This document shows, one piece after another, positions 7,713-15,244 of a stretch of DNA of 64,000 nucleotides. The first letter of the stretch is position 1. Each line of letters starts with the position of its first letter. The notes beneath the pieces were generated by a model that was given only the letters and a program-made list of their open reading frames with translations, did no database searches and was not told where the DNA came from. A program made the position numbers and the translations under genes. Origin of the DNA: Saccharofermentans sp. (GTDB lineage Bacteria; Bacillota; Clostridia; Saccharofermentanales; Saccharofermentanaceae); assembly GCA_016292135.1 (NCBI GenBank), contig JAEFAZ010000003.1, positions 1 through 64,000 of the forward strand, in the 5' to 3' direction.

Positions 7713-10526
7713 TCACTTTGTCTTGCGGCCCTGCTTTTTTGCGGAGGAGCTTGCAGAAGTCTTCTTTGCCGCAGCCTTCTTGGGAGCTGCCTTTACGGCT
7801 GCTGCCTTCTTGGCGGGAGCTTTGACTGCTGCTGCCTTCTTTGCGGGAGCCTTGGCTGCCTTAGCAGCTTTTGCTGCCCTTGCCTTGAGATCCTTGGCGG
7901 AAGGCTTTGCTTCTTCGACAAAGGTCTTGCCGTAGTAAGCGTTCAGGTAGATCTGCTTAAGGTCGGAGATAAGAGGATATCTCGGGTTGGCGCCGGTGCA
8001 CTGATCGTCGAAAGCCTTTTCGCTCATCTCGTCGAGAGTCTCGAGGAAGACTTTCTCGTCGGGGATGTAAGCCTTGATGGTGGGCTTGATGTCGATCTTG
8101 GCCTTGAGGTCTGCGACTGCCTTGATGAGGCGCTTTACCTTCTCTTCGTCGGTACGTCCGCCAAGACCTAAGACATCGGCTGCCATAGCGTACTTATGCT
8201 GAGCCATCGGGTGATCGTACTGAGGGAAGGTTCCCATCTTGCCGGGAACTTCGCTCGCGTTATATCTGATCACTTCTTCCAGTACAAGCGCGTTGCAGAT
8301 GCCGTGAGGCAGGTGGTGGAATGCGCCGAGCTTATGTGCCAGTGAGTGGCTGATGCCTAAGAAAGCGTTTGCGAAAGCCATACCGGCCATCGTTGCTGCG
8401 TTGGCCATCTTCTCTCTTGCCTCAGGATCCTTGGCGCCGAGCTCATATGCTCTCGGGAGATAATCGAAAACCATCTTCAGCGACTGGAGAGCCAGTGAAT
8501 CGGTGTAGTCTGTTGCCATCGTGGATACCAGGGCCTCCAAGTCGTGGGATACGACGTCGATACCTGATGCACATGTCAGGCCTCTGGGAGCCGTCATCTG
8601 GAAGTCAGCGTCAACGATAGCCATGTCAGGCATGAGCTCGTAGTCAGCCAGAGGATACTTGTTGCCTGTGTTCTGATCCGTGATAACTGCGAAAGGAGTC
8701 GCCTCCGAACCGGTACCTGCGGATGTCGGGATACATACGAAGTAAGCCTTCTGTCCCATGACGGGGAACTTGTAGATCCTCTTGCGGATGTCTGCAAAGC
8801 GCATAGCCATGTCTTCGAAGTCTGCATCGGGATGCTCGTAGAGCACCCACATGATCTTGGCTGCGTCCATTGCGGAACCGCCGCCGATCGCGATGATGAC
8901 ATCAGGCTCGAAGGACAGCATCTGCTTTGCGCCTGCCTCTGCGGATGCAAGGGTCGGGTCAGGCTGAACATCGAAGAAAGCGGTATGTGCGATACCCAGT
9001 TCCTCGAGCTTGTCCTCTACGGGCTTGGTGAAACCGTTCTTATATAAGAATTCATCTGTAACTATGAAGCATCTCTTCTTACCCATCTCCTTGAGTTCTT
9101 CAACGGCAACGGGTGTGGATCCTCTCTTGAGATATACCTTCTCGGGGGCTTTGAACCAGAGCATATTGTTTCTCCTCTCAGCAACGGATTTGATGTTCAA
9201 AAGGTGCTTGATGCCTACGTTCTCGGAAACGGAGTTGCCGCCCCATGAACCGCAGCCAAGCGTCAGCGACGGTCTTAACATGAAGTTATACATGTCGCCG
9301 ATACCACCCTGAGAAGAAGGAGTGTTGATCAGGATCCTGCAGGTCTTCATGCGCTCGCGGAATCTCTCGATCTTCTCCTGTTCCGTTACGACGTTGAGGT
9401 AGATTGAAGATGTGTGTCCGAAGCCGCCGTCTGCGATGAGGCGCTCTGCCTTCTTCATGGCGTCTTCTATGTCTGTTGCCTTGTACATTGCAAGTACGGG
9501 CGAGAGCTTTTCGTGTGCGAAAGGCTCGGAAATGTCGACTCTCGATACCTCACCGATCAGGATCTTCGTGCCCTCGGGAACCTTGACGCCCGCAAGTTCT
9601 GCGATCGTTGCGGCGCGCTGGCCGACGATCTTGGCGTTGAGGGAGCCGTTGATGAGGATGGTCTTACGGACCTTGGTGAGCTCGCTGTCGGAAAGGAAGT
9701 AGCAGCCCCTTGCCGCGAACTCGTTCTTGACTTTGTCGTATATCTTTTCGTTGACGATGACAGACTGCTCGGAAGCGCAGATCATGCCGTTGTCGAAAGT
9801 CTTGGAATGAATGATGCTGTTGACCGCGAGCAGGATGTCCGCGGTCTCGTCGATGATGGCGGGAGTGTTGCCCGCGCCGACGCCGAGAGCAGGCTTACCG
9901 GATGAATAAGCCGCGTGGACCATGCCGGGGCCGCCAGTTGCGAGGATCGTGTCGGACTCGCGCATCAGCATCTGGGTGAGCTCGAGGCTCGGCACATCGA
10001 TCCAGCCGATGATGTCCTCGGGAGCGCCCGCTGCGACGGCTGCCTCAAGAACGATCTTTGCTGCCTCGATCGTGCTGGCCTTGGCCCTCGGGTGGGGGCT
10101 GATGATGATGCCGTTACGTGTCTTAAGGCAGATGAGCGACTTGAAGATCGCTGTCGATGTAGGGTTCGTCGTCGGAATGACCGCGCCGATCAGACCGATC
10201 GGCTCAGCGACCTGCGTAAAGCCATACTCCTTGTTTTCATATATAACACCGCAAGTCTTCTCATCGCGGTATTTGTTGTAGATGTATTCGGATGCGTAGT
10301 GATTCTTCATGATCTTGTCTTCTACTACGCCCATGCCCGTCTCCTCGACGGCCATCTTGGCAAGCGGGATCCTGGCCCTGTTGGCTGCAGTTGCCGCTGC
10401 CTTGAAGATCCTATCCACTTCTTCCTGGCTGTAATGAGAGAACTTCTCCTGGGCCCTGCGCACTCTCTTCAAGAGCTGCGTAAAGGACTCGACAGAATCC
10501 GTGATCTCGTAACGGTTGTTATCCAT
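7713..10526 (-). CDS. adhE: Bifunctional acetaldehyde-CoA/alcohol dehydrogenase with Lys/Ala-rich C-terminal tail
   Basis: A fused AdhE of about 937 residues that reduces acetyl-CoA through acetaldehyde to ethanol, regenerating NAD in fermentation. The start at 10526 is set by AAAGGAGG 8 nt upstream. The N-terminal aldehyde dehydrogenase half carries the Cys nucleophile in FDNGMICASEQ. The C-terminal half is an iron-dependent alcohol dehydrogenase with GGGSAMDAAK for NAD binding and iron ligands in HDLEAL, HSLAHKLGAFHHLPHG. The enzyme normally ends near KTFVEE, but here about 65 further residues follow, nearly all Lys, Ala, Pro and Ser with repeats of KAPAKKAAAV. This tail is like histone H1 tails and is not part of the usual family. 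Confidence 0.95.
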   Translation of the reverse strand: MDNNRYEITDSVESFTQLLKRVRRAQEKFSHYSQEEVDRIFKAAATAANRARIPLAKMAVEETGMGVVEDKIMKNHYASEYIYNKYRDEKTCGVIYENKEYGFTQVAEPIGLIGAVIPTTNPTSTAIFKSLICLKTRNGIIISPHPRAKASTIEAAKIVLEAAVAAGAPEDIIGWIDVPSLELTQMLMRESDTILATGGPGMVHAAYSSGKPALGVGAGNTPAIIDETADILLAVNSIIHSKTFDNGMICASEQSVIVNEKIYDKVKNEFAARGCYFLSDSELTKVRKTILINGSLNAKIVGQRAATIAELAGVKVPEGTKILIGEVSRVDISEPFAHEKLSPVLAMYKATDIEDAMKKAERLIADGGFGHTSSIYLNVVTEQEKIERFRERMKTCRILINTPSSQGGIGDMYNFMLRPSLTLGCGSWGGNSVSENVGIKHLLNIKSVAERRNNMLWFKAPEKVYLKRGSTPVAVEELKEMGKKRCFIVTDEFLYKNGFTKPVEDKLEELGIAHTAFFDVQPDPTLASAEAGAKQMLSFEPDVIIAIGGGSAMDAAKIMWVLYEHPDADFEDMAMRFADIRKRIYKFPVMGQKAYFVCIPTSAGTGSEATPFAVITDQNTGNKYPLADYELMPDMAIVDADFQMTAPRGLTCASGIDVVSHDLEALVSTMATDYTDSLALQSLKMVFDYLPRAYELGAKDPEAREKMANAATMAGMAFANAFLGISHSLAHKLGAFHHLPHGICNALVLEEVIRYNASEVPGKMGTFPQYDHPMAQHKYAMAADVLGLGGRTDEEKVKRLIKAVADLKAKIDIKPTIKAYIPDEKVFLETLDEMSEKAFDDQCTGANPRYPLISDLKQIYLNAYYGKTFVEEAKPSAKDLKARAAKAAKAAKAPAKKAAAVKAPAKKAAAVKAAPKKAAAKKTSASSSAKKQGRKTK

Positions 10527-10568
10527 ATGATCATCCTCCTTTGTTAAGGGCAATCTTTACACGATTGA

Positions 10569-10597
10569 ATTATCTTATCCCTGATGTAAATAGTAAA
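10569..10597 (-). promoter_or_regulatory. adhE promoter
   Basis: On the minus strand TTTACT (10592-10597) and GATAAT (10569-10574) lie 17 bp apart, about 45 bp upstream of the adhE start. Both boxes match the sigma-A consensus reasonably. Confidence 0.6.
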
Positions 10598-10732
10598 GTC
10601 GCAAAAACGAAGAAAAAACGCGCTTGCGGGCACAATTCTACCGTGCATTTTCATATAAAAGGCTCTTGGCGGGGCAAGTGATTTTCATTTATCTTGCGAA
10701 AAGCTCTTGCGGCGGGTGATCGGATTTAGAAA

Positions 10733-10964
10733 TTGGTAGCAGAAAAAGGCTGTTTTGGTAGCAACTTTGCTACCAATTTGGGCGATTTCTGCTACCAAAT
10801 GGATTATAGAAGCTTTGGTAGCACTAAATGACGATTTTGGTAGCACCTGGTGCTACCAATTTGGGCGATTTCTGCTACCAAATGGGTTATAGGAGCTTGG
10901 GTAGCACTAAATGGCAATTTTGGTAGCACCTAGTGCTACCAAATTGGGCTTTTACTGCTACCAA
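10733..10964. repeat. Array of three nested palindromes built from twelve TTGGTAGCA words
   Basis: Twelve copies of TTGGTAGCA (F) or its complement TGCTACCAA (R) are arranged FF-RR, FF-RR, FF-RR. Starts: F 10733, 10755; R 10768, 10790; F 10815, 10837; R 10851, 10873; F 10898 (one change), 10920; R 10934, 10956. Neighbouring same-orientation copies are always 22 bp apart, the centres are 13-14 bp and the gaps between units 25 bp, giving a period of 82-83 bp. The inner arms can form an 11-bp stem (TTGGTAGCACC/GGTGCTACCAA). The array starts 16 bp after the NUDIX stop and ends before the adhE promoter. It fills most of the 450-bp gap, in which I see no gene. Confidence 0.9.
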
Positions 10965-10979
10965 GCTTGAGAAATAAGG

Positions 10980-11471
10980 TCAATAGATATTCTCCGAGTG
11001 AGATGCTAGCCGGTCGCCTTCATAGCAGAGCTTGAGGCTGAAGAAAGAAGGACTGTCTTCCGCGAAAAGAAGATCGAACATTATCTTATCCCCTTCCCAG
11101 ACGGGGAGGTCATAGATATCCTTGAGACCGATCCAGACGAGGTCGCCTTCATCGCAGGTGGAAAGCTCCGGGAAGTCTTCGAGCGAGCCACAGAAGACAT
11201 GCATGTATTCGGTGCCGTAAAGATCTGACACGAAGGTCACATGACCGCGGTATTCGAGCGTTGCGAGCGAGTCGCGCGTAAGGCCTGACTCTTCATATAT
11301 CTCGCGGATGATGCATTCTTCGGGGGACTCCGCAGACTCCATGTGGCCGCCGATGCCAAGATACTTATCGAGGTTCATGTCGCCCTTGCGCGTCTTCCTG
11401 ATAAACAGACACTTGCCCCGGCAGACAAGATAGGCCAGGGTGGTTACTTGCGCTTGAGTTTCACGGGACAT
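10980..11471 (-). CDS. NUDIX hydrolase
   Basis: A 163-residue NUDIX-family pyrophosphohydrolase, close to the MutT/8-oxo-dGTP diphosphatase group. The full NUDIX box is present at about residues 42-63: GGHMESAESPEECIIREIYEES, matching Gx5Ex7REUxEExGU with the catalytic REIYEE helix. Substrate is unknown; nucleotide sanitation is likely. It begins 4 bp after the HD-domain gene, so the two form an operon. Confidence 0.9.
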   Translation of the reverse strand: MSRETQAQVTTLAYLVCRGKCLFIRKTRKGDMNLDKYLGIGGHMESAESPEECIIREIYEESGLTRDSLATLEYRGHVTFVSDLYGTEYMHVFCGSLEDFPELSTCDEGDLVWIGLKDIYDLPVWEGDKIMFDLLFAEDSPSFFSLKLCYEGDRLASHSENIY

Positions 11472-11475
11472 GCTG

Positions 11476-12057
11476 TCAGATATTCTCCACTACTGGAACG
11501 GGCAGGGCAAGACCGTGCTCGTGCTCTTCGGCGCGGGCGATACCGGTATTGACTCTGTCTATAACCTGGGATGAAACGTCTATCTTGAAAGTCTCGCAGA
11601 CCGCACACCACTTGTCGGCGAGGCATACGACGATGCTCTCACGGTGCGTCGGCGGGATGGGCGTGAGCGGAAACATGTGTCTTCTGATGATATCAGCCTC
11701 AAGACTGTTGATCTCGAAGTCGCGGCAGGCGTTGCGCCATGCGGTGCCGGGATGTGTGAATCCGTGGATCCTGTTCTTGGGATCCGGATCGTGCCAGTCG
11801 TAGAGGAAATAATCGTGGAGCAGGGCGCCCCTGACGAGGCTCCTGCGATCGAACTTTATGCGGAAGACCTTTTCGAAAAATCTGGATAAGAGGAGCGAAT
11901 ACTTGGCGACGGCGACACAGTGCTCGAAAACCGTCGTGCTGCCGTGCTGGGTGAATTCCTTCATCCTGCGGGATCTGGGATCGAGCAGGATATCACGGGA
12001 TAAAGAGAAGATCTCTTTAGCAAGCTTGTATTCAGTTATCTGCTTAGAGTTTTCCAA
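11476..12057 (-). CDS. HD-domain protein, putative phosphohydrolase
   Basis: An HD-superfamily protein. HGSTTVFEHCVAVAKYS supplies the first metal-binding His, LLHDYFLYDWHD gives the HD pair, and a further conserved His is in IIRRHMFPLTPIPP. The TTG at 12057 is the likely start, since GAGGAG lies 6 nt upstream; ATG codons at 12081 and 12096 in the same frame have no ribosome binding site. The product is about 193 residues. It is predicted to hydrolyse a phosphate ester, possibly of a nucleotide, in the cytoplasm. A promoter at 12120-12148 supports this gene as the first of the HD-NUDIX operon. Confidence 0.83.
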   Translation of the reverse strand: MENSKQITEYKLAKEIFSLSRDILLDPRSRRMKEFTQHGSTTVFEHCVAVAKYSLLLSRFFEKVFRIKFDRRSLVRGALLHDYFLYDWHDPDPKNRIHGFTHPGTAWRNACRDFEINSLEADIIRRHMFPLTPIPPTHRESIVVCLADKWCAVCETFKIDVSSQVIDRVNTGIARAEEHEHGLALPVPVVENI

Positions 12058-12119
12058 GTCTTTCTCCTCTGTTAAGGTCATTTCAAGGCGCGGCATTTCG
12101 AAAGCCGGCCACTTCTTAG

Positions 12120-12148
12120 ATTATATATCTTTTCGAAAAGTCAAACAA
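12120..12148 (-). promoter_or_regulatory. Promoter of the HD-NUDIX operon
   Basis: On the minus strand TTGTTT (12143-12148) and a perfect TATAAT (12120-12125) are separated by 17 bp, about 60 bp upstream of the TTG start. Confidence 0.6.
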
Positions 12149-12173
12149 CAAGACCCTCGTGACATTAGCGTTG

Positions 12174-12899
12174 TCAAATGGGGTATTTGTGAGTGATGCG
12201 CAGGGTCCACCAGACCTTCCAGGTGTCGGTGAACATCTTCCAGATATCGCTTATCTTGATCCTCGAAAAAGACTCTTCGCGGCTGTAGTGAAGCACTATC
12301 GGCATCTCCTCTATCTTTGCGCCCAGGCGGTATGCCAGAGCGAGCAGCTCGATGTCAAAAGCGTATCCCCTGATCTTCCTGACCTTGACGATCTTGCGGA
12401 TCAGGTCGCCCTTGTAGAGCTTGATGCCGGTCTGGGTGTCGTGGCAGGAAAGGCCGAAGAGGACCTTGAGCATGACGAAGTAGCCGAAGGAGACGAATTT
12501 CCGGAGAGCCGGATATTCGAGCTTGGAATCCTTATGCATCTTGGAGCCGATGACGACGTCGCACCCGGTCTCCTCCATCTTCTTAAGGAAACCTTCGAAC
12601 ATGTCAGGCATCAGGTCGAGGTCTGCATCGAGGAAGCCGACTATCTCGCCGCGGCTCCTCATGACGCCCTCGACTATTGCTCCTCCCTTGCCGCGGTTGA
12701 CTTCGTAGCCTGCATCGATGACACCGGGAATGAGCTGGGCTGCGCGCTTGATCTCAAGGCCGGTGCGGTCGCGTGAACCGTCGTTGACCGCGATTATCTC
12801 AAAATCATCGCAGAAAGATGATATCGTATCCGACATCACTTTAAGATTATCGAAGATATGATCACCTTCGTTATAAGCGGGAACTACAACACTAAACAT
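12174..12899 (-). CDS. Family 2 glycosyltransferase (dolichol-phosphate-mannosyltransferase-like)
   Basis: A 241-residue GT-A fold glycosyltransferase. FSVVVPAYNEGDHI begins the nucleotide-sugar domain, AVNDGSRDRTG follows, and FLDADLDLMPD is the DxD-type metal site. The length fits DPM1-like enzymes, which move a sugar onto a polyprenyl phosphate. There is no transmembrane segment. Its start overlaps the TPM gene stop by one base, so it belongs to the zinc-ribbon/TPM/GT operon. The acceptor is unknown. Confidence 0.9.
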   Translation of the reverse strand: MFSVVVPAYNEGDHIFDNLKVMSDTISSFCDDFEIIAVNDGSRDRTGLEIKRAAQLIPGVIDAGYEVNRGKGGAIVEGVMRSRGEIVGFLDADLDLMPDMFEGFLKKMEETGCDVVIGSKMHKDSKLEYPALRKFVSFGYFVMLKVLFGLSCHDTQTGIKLYKGDLIRKIVKVRKIRGYAFDIELLALAYRLGAKIEEMPIVLHYSREESFSRIKISDIWKMFTDTWKVWWTLRITHKYPI

Positions 12900-13810
12900 C
12901 AGAATCTGCCGCCGCCTCCGCCGCTGAAGCCTCCGCCTCCGCCGAAGCCGCCTCCGCTGAAACCGCCGCCTCCGAAGCCTCCGCCGCTGCTGAAACCGCC
13001 GCCGCTTCCGAAGCTGCCGCCGTCACTGTCGTTATAGACGATCTCTCTGGTCTTAACGAGCTTCTCATTGGAATTGACGTTCGTATTCCTGCTGGTCAGA
13101 TACCTGCTGTAACCGGGTTTGGGATCGAGACTCTTGCCGCGGATGCCCAGCAATGAGATAAGAGCCGCTGCGATAGCGGGGATTATGATCGAGAAGAATA
13201 CGACGATGCTCTGGTTCTGGTAGCTGTAACCGTTAAGCTCGCCCAGGATGCCTTCGATGGCACCGTAGTAGTTTTGTCCGGCAAGCTTCTCCCTGTAGCT
13301 GTAGAAGATACGAGATACGTCATCGTCGCCGACCGAGAAGTGGGCAGTGCCGTATGTGTAGAGCCAGAAGAAACGCTCGCCGGGATAGTCTCTCGTAAGG
13401 TCGACAAGGATGCAGAAACCGGAGTGGTTACGGAAAGGGTTGTCGACGATGTTTTTCGTGTAGTAATCGGTGACGAATGCCTTGCAGTCCTCATCGGAAT
13501 TGGTGTAGCCCTCGCCCTTGTCGCGTGTCGTAAGGATGATGACGTTGATATCCTTGGTCTTCGACATATCGCTGATCTGCCGGGTTAAGGCTTCTTCTTC
13601 TTCAGCGGAGAATATCTTCGCGTTGTCAACGATATAGCTGGACTTCTTCGGCGGGATGTTCATCAGCACGTATAGAACGATGCAGGCGATAACCACCACC
13701 AGGAGGACTATCAGCATCGTAACGGACAGGGTCGACACCTCGCCCCAGATGGAGATACGTGATCTCGGCTCTTTCTTTGTATTGGTATTAGAAACATTAT
13801 TTGTACTCAT
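12899..13810 (-). CDS. TPM-domain membrane protein with Gly-rich C-terminus
   Basis: A 303-residue protein with two transmembrane helices (about residues 30-52 and 205-228) that bracket a TPM domain (VDNAKIFSAEEEEALTRQI, VIILTTRDKGEGYTNSDEDC). The C-terminal 45 residues are almost only Gly, Ser and Phe (FGGGGFSGGGFGGGGGFSGG), as in YgcG/YdjH-type TPM proteins. The TPM domain (Psb32/Rcf3 family) is linked to membrane-protein turnover or phosphatase activity, but the role here is not known. It overlaps the zinc-ribbon gene by 4 bp. Confidence 0.87.
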   Translation of the reverse strand: MSTNNVSNTNTKKEPRSRISIWGEVSTLSVTMLIVLLVVVIACIVLYVLMNIPPKKSSYIVDNAKIFSAEEEEALTRQISDMSKTKDINVIILTTRDKGEGYTNSDEDCKAFVTDYYTKNIVDNPFRNHSGFCILVDLTRDYPGERFFWLYTYGTAHFSVGDDDVSRIFYSYREKLAGQNYYGAIEGILGELNGYSYQNQSIVVFFSIIIPAIAAALISLLGIRGKSLDPKPGYSRYLTSRNTNVNSNEKLVKTREIVYNDSDGGSFGSGGGFSSGGGFGGGGFSGGGFGGGGGFSGGGGGRF

Positions 13811-14946
13811 CCGAACGTACCTCCCATTATCAGGGCCATTACGCCGCGGACCACCAGAGCGAGGACCGCCAGAAGAACGAAGAAGAATACGAGCCTCTTA
13901 AGAGGGCTGATGGGAAGCTTTCCTGCGACTTCGCCGGTCTGGCCGTTGATCGCGAAGTAGTAGTACTTGCCGAGATACTTATATGACATGAACCATACGG
14001 GAAGCAGAGCGTAGTCCGCCCTGACCTCTTTGAACGTCGTATCGTTATGCGAGATGCTGTAGGAATCGTACTTCCTGATCTTGGTCTTTACGAACTGGTC
14101 GATGTATTGGCGTCCGCGCCTGAAGGCACGGCTCTTAAGGGCATCGGCATCCAGATCGAACCTGTCGGCGAAGAAGCCCGGCAGGTACTTATAGTCGTAA
14201 GGGATCATCTTCTCCATGTTGAAAGGCTCGATGGCCTCCATCAGATCGTCGTCGATACGCGTCTCGCCGTCGAGGGGGATGTTGTCTAACACCATCGTGC
14301 CCTTGACGTTGAACTCATAATCGCTGATCGTCTTGACGTTGCCAGAGACGGAAGAATCAGTTCCCTTTCCCTTAACATCAACATCTATGATGTAATCGAA
14401 AAGCCAGAAGGGCACATAAAGGCCCGTCAGCTTCGCGATGTTCTTCTGGGATACGAAGTTCATGGGCGTCCAGCGTCCGCCCTTCGCCCACTCGATAAAG
14501 AGGTTCTCAGCCCTGTCTCTTCCGACTGAGAAAGGGATCATGTACTTGGGGCGGAAGTTCTCGGCGAGGCGCTGCCCGACGATCGCAGGCGAGCCGCAGA
14601 AAGCGCAGAAGGTCGCGGATGTGTGGGAATCTGTTACGACTCTCGCGCCGCAGGCATTACAGACGAACTCGGTCTTCTCGATATCGTCCTCAGCTGAAGC
14701 TTCATTCTCGCCGATGGTGAAATTCGCGTTATCGGCCTCATCCTCGAAAACGGATTCTTTGTCGCCTTCGAAAGCCTTGGCCTGATCCCGGGCCGCCTTG
14801 GTCTTGCCCTCTTTAAGTTCATCAGGCACTGACTCGAGTTTTGCGGGATCAAAAGCGCCGCCGCAGAAAGCACATTCCAGCTTCTGCGTTTCCGGATTAA
14901 ATATCAGGTTTGCACTGCATTGCGGGCATTTAATGGTATCAGCCAC
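13807..14946 (-). CDS. Zinc-ribbon membrane protein
   Basis: A 379-residue protein with two zinc ribbons: CPQCSAN...CAFCGG (about residues 8-29) and CNACGA...CAFCGSP (about 95-118). A large soluble region (WTPMNFVSQKNIAKLTGLYVPFWLF) precedes a C-terminal transmembrane helix (VFFFVLLAVLALVVRGVMALIM). It resembles TFIIB-type zinc-ribbon proteins found beside TPM proteins in Firmicutes. It is the first gene of a tightly overlapping three-gene set (zinc ribbon, TPM, glycosyltransferase). The function is unknown. Confidence 0.85.
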   Translation of the reverse strand: MADTIKCPQCSANLIFNPETQKLECAFCGGAFDPAKLESVPDELKEGKTKAARDQAKAFEGDKESVFEDEADNANFTIGENEASAEDDIEKTEFVCNACGARVVTDSHTSATFCAFCGSPAIVGQRLAENFRPKYMIPFSVGRDRAENLFIEWAKGGRWTPMNFVSQKNIAKLTGLYVPFWLFDYIIDVDVKGKGTDSSVSGNVKTISDYEFNVKGTMVLDNIPLDGETRIDDDLMEAIEPFNMEKMIPYDYKYLPGFFADRFDLDADALKSRAFRRGRQYIDQFVKTKIRKYDSYSISHNDTTFKEVRADYALLPVWFMSYKYLGKYYYFAINGQTGEVAGKLPISPLKRLVFFFVLLAVLALVVRGVMALIMGGTFG

Positions 14947-15049
14947 GTTTTCTATCCCCCTATTCCATCAGGATTATTACTGCAATTTGATATTATACCA
15001 TTCAAAGGGGTTTTATGCGAACCGGATAAGAATGGGCGAAAATTCCCAC

Positions 15050-15078
15050 TTGCCAGATAAGACGGTCAAGTTTATAAT
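15050..15078 (+). promoter_or_regulatory. Promoter of the pheA leader
   Basis: TTGCCA (15050-15055) and a perfect TATAAT (15073-15078) are separated by 17 bp. Transcription would start near 15085, essentially at the ATG of the leader peptide. Confidence 0.78.
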
Positions 15079-15085
15079 GCAACAC

Positions 15086-15154
15086 ATGATGACAAGAACA
15101 TTTACAGGCTTCGGATTTGAGTTTAACTTCGCCTTTAGAAATAGAGCGCGTTGA
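15086..15154 (+). CDS. pheL: Phe-rich leader peptide controlling the prephenate dehydratase gene
   Basis: A 22-codon frame MMTRTFTGFGFEFNFAFRNR-AR with six Phe codons (15101, 15110, 15116, 15122, 15128, 15134) alternating with other residues. It ends at TGA 15152-15154, exactly where the antiterminator arm of the downstream hairpin begins. The composition and position match leader peptides of ribosome-mediated attenuators such as enteric pheL. No Shine-Dalgarno sequence fits, because the -10 box ends at 15078; the message seems to be leaderless, with the ATG at 15086 or 15089. Function is inferred from codon content and RNA pairing. Confidence 0.78.
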   Translation: MMTRTFTGFGFEFNFAFRNRAR

Positions 15155-15226
15155 TGCTTCACTTGGCCTGATTGTCAGAAAACAGTTTATTATGGTCCCG
15201 CGGTGAAGCATCGCGGGACTTTTTTT
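15153..15226 (+). promoter_or_regulatory. Phenylalanine attenuator (antiterminator/terminator pair)
   Basis: Terminator: GTCCCGCG (15195-15202), a 9-nt loop, CGCGGGAC (15212-15219), then seven T (15220-15226). Antiterminator: GATGCTTCAC (15153-15162) is perfectly complementary to GTGAAGCATC (15203-15212), which forms the terminator loop and first base of its 3' arm. The antiterminator arm overlaps the leader stop codon. A ribosome stalled on Phe codons would leave it free to pair and block termination; one that reaches the stop would cover it and allow the terminator to form. Confidence 0.8.
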
Positions 15227-15244
15227 ACGAAAGGAAGGTATCCC

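Noticed and set aside
10527..10570. Rex operator upstream of adhE
   Set aside because: Only one half, TTAACAA, is present near the ribosome binding site; the expected inverted half is missing.
10733..10964. CRISPR-like array
   Set aside because: The repeated words are only 9 bp, alternate in orientation and are separated by related rather than unique spacers; no cas genes are present.
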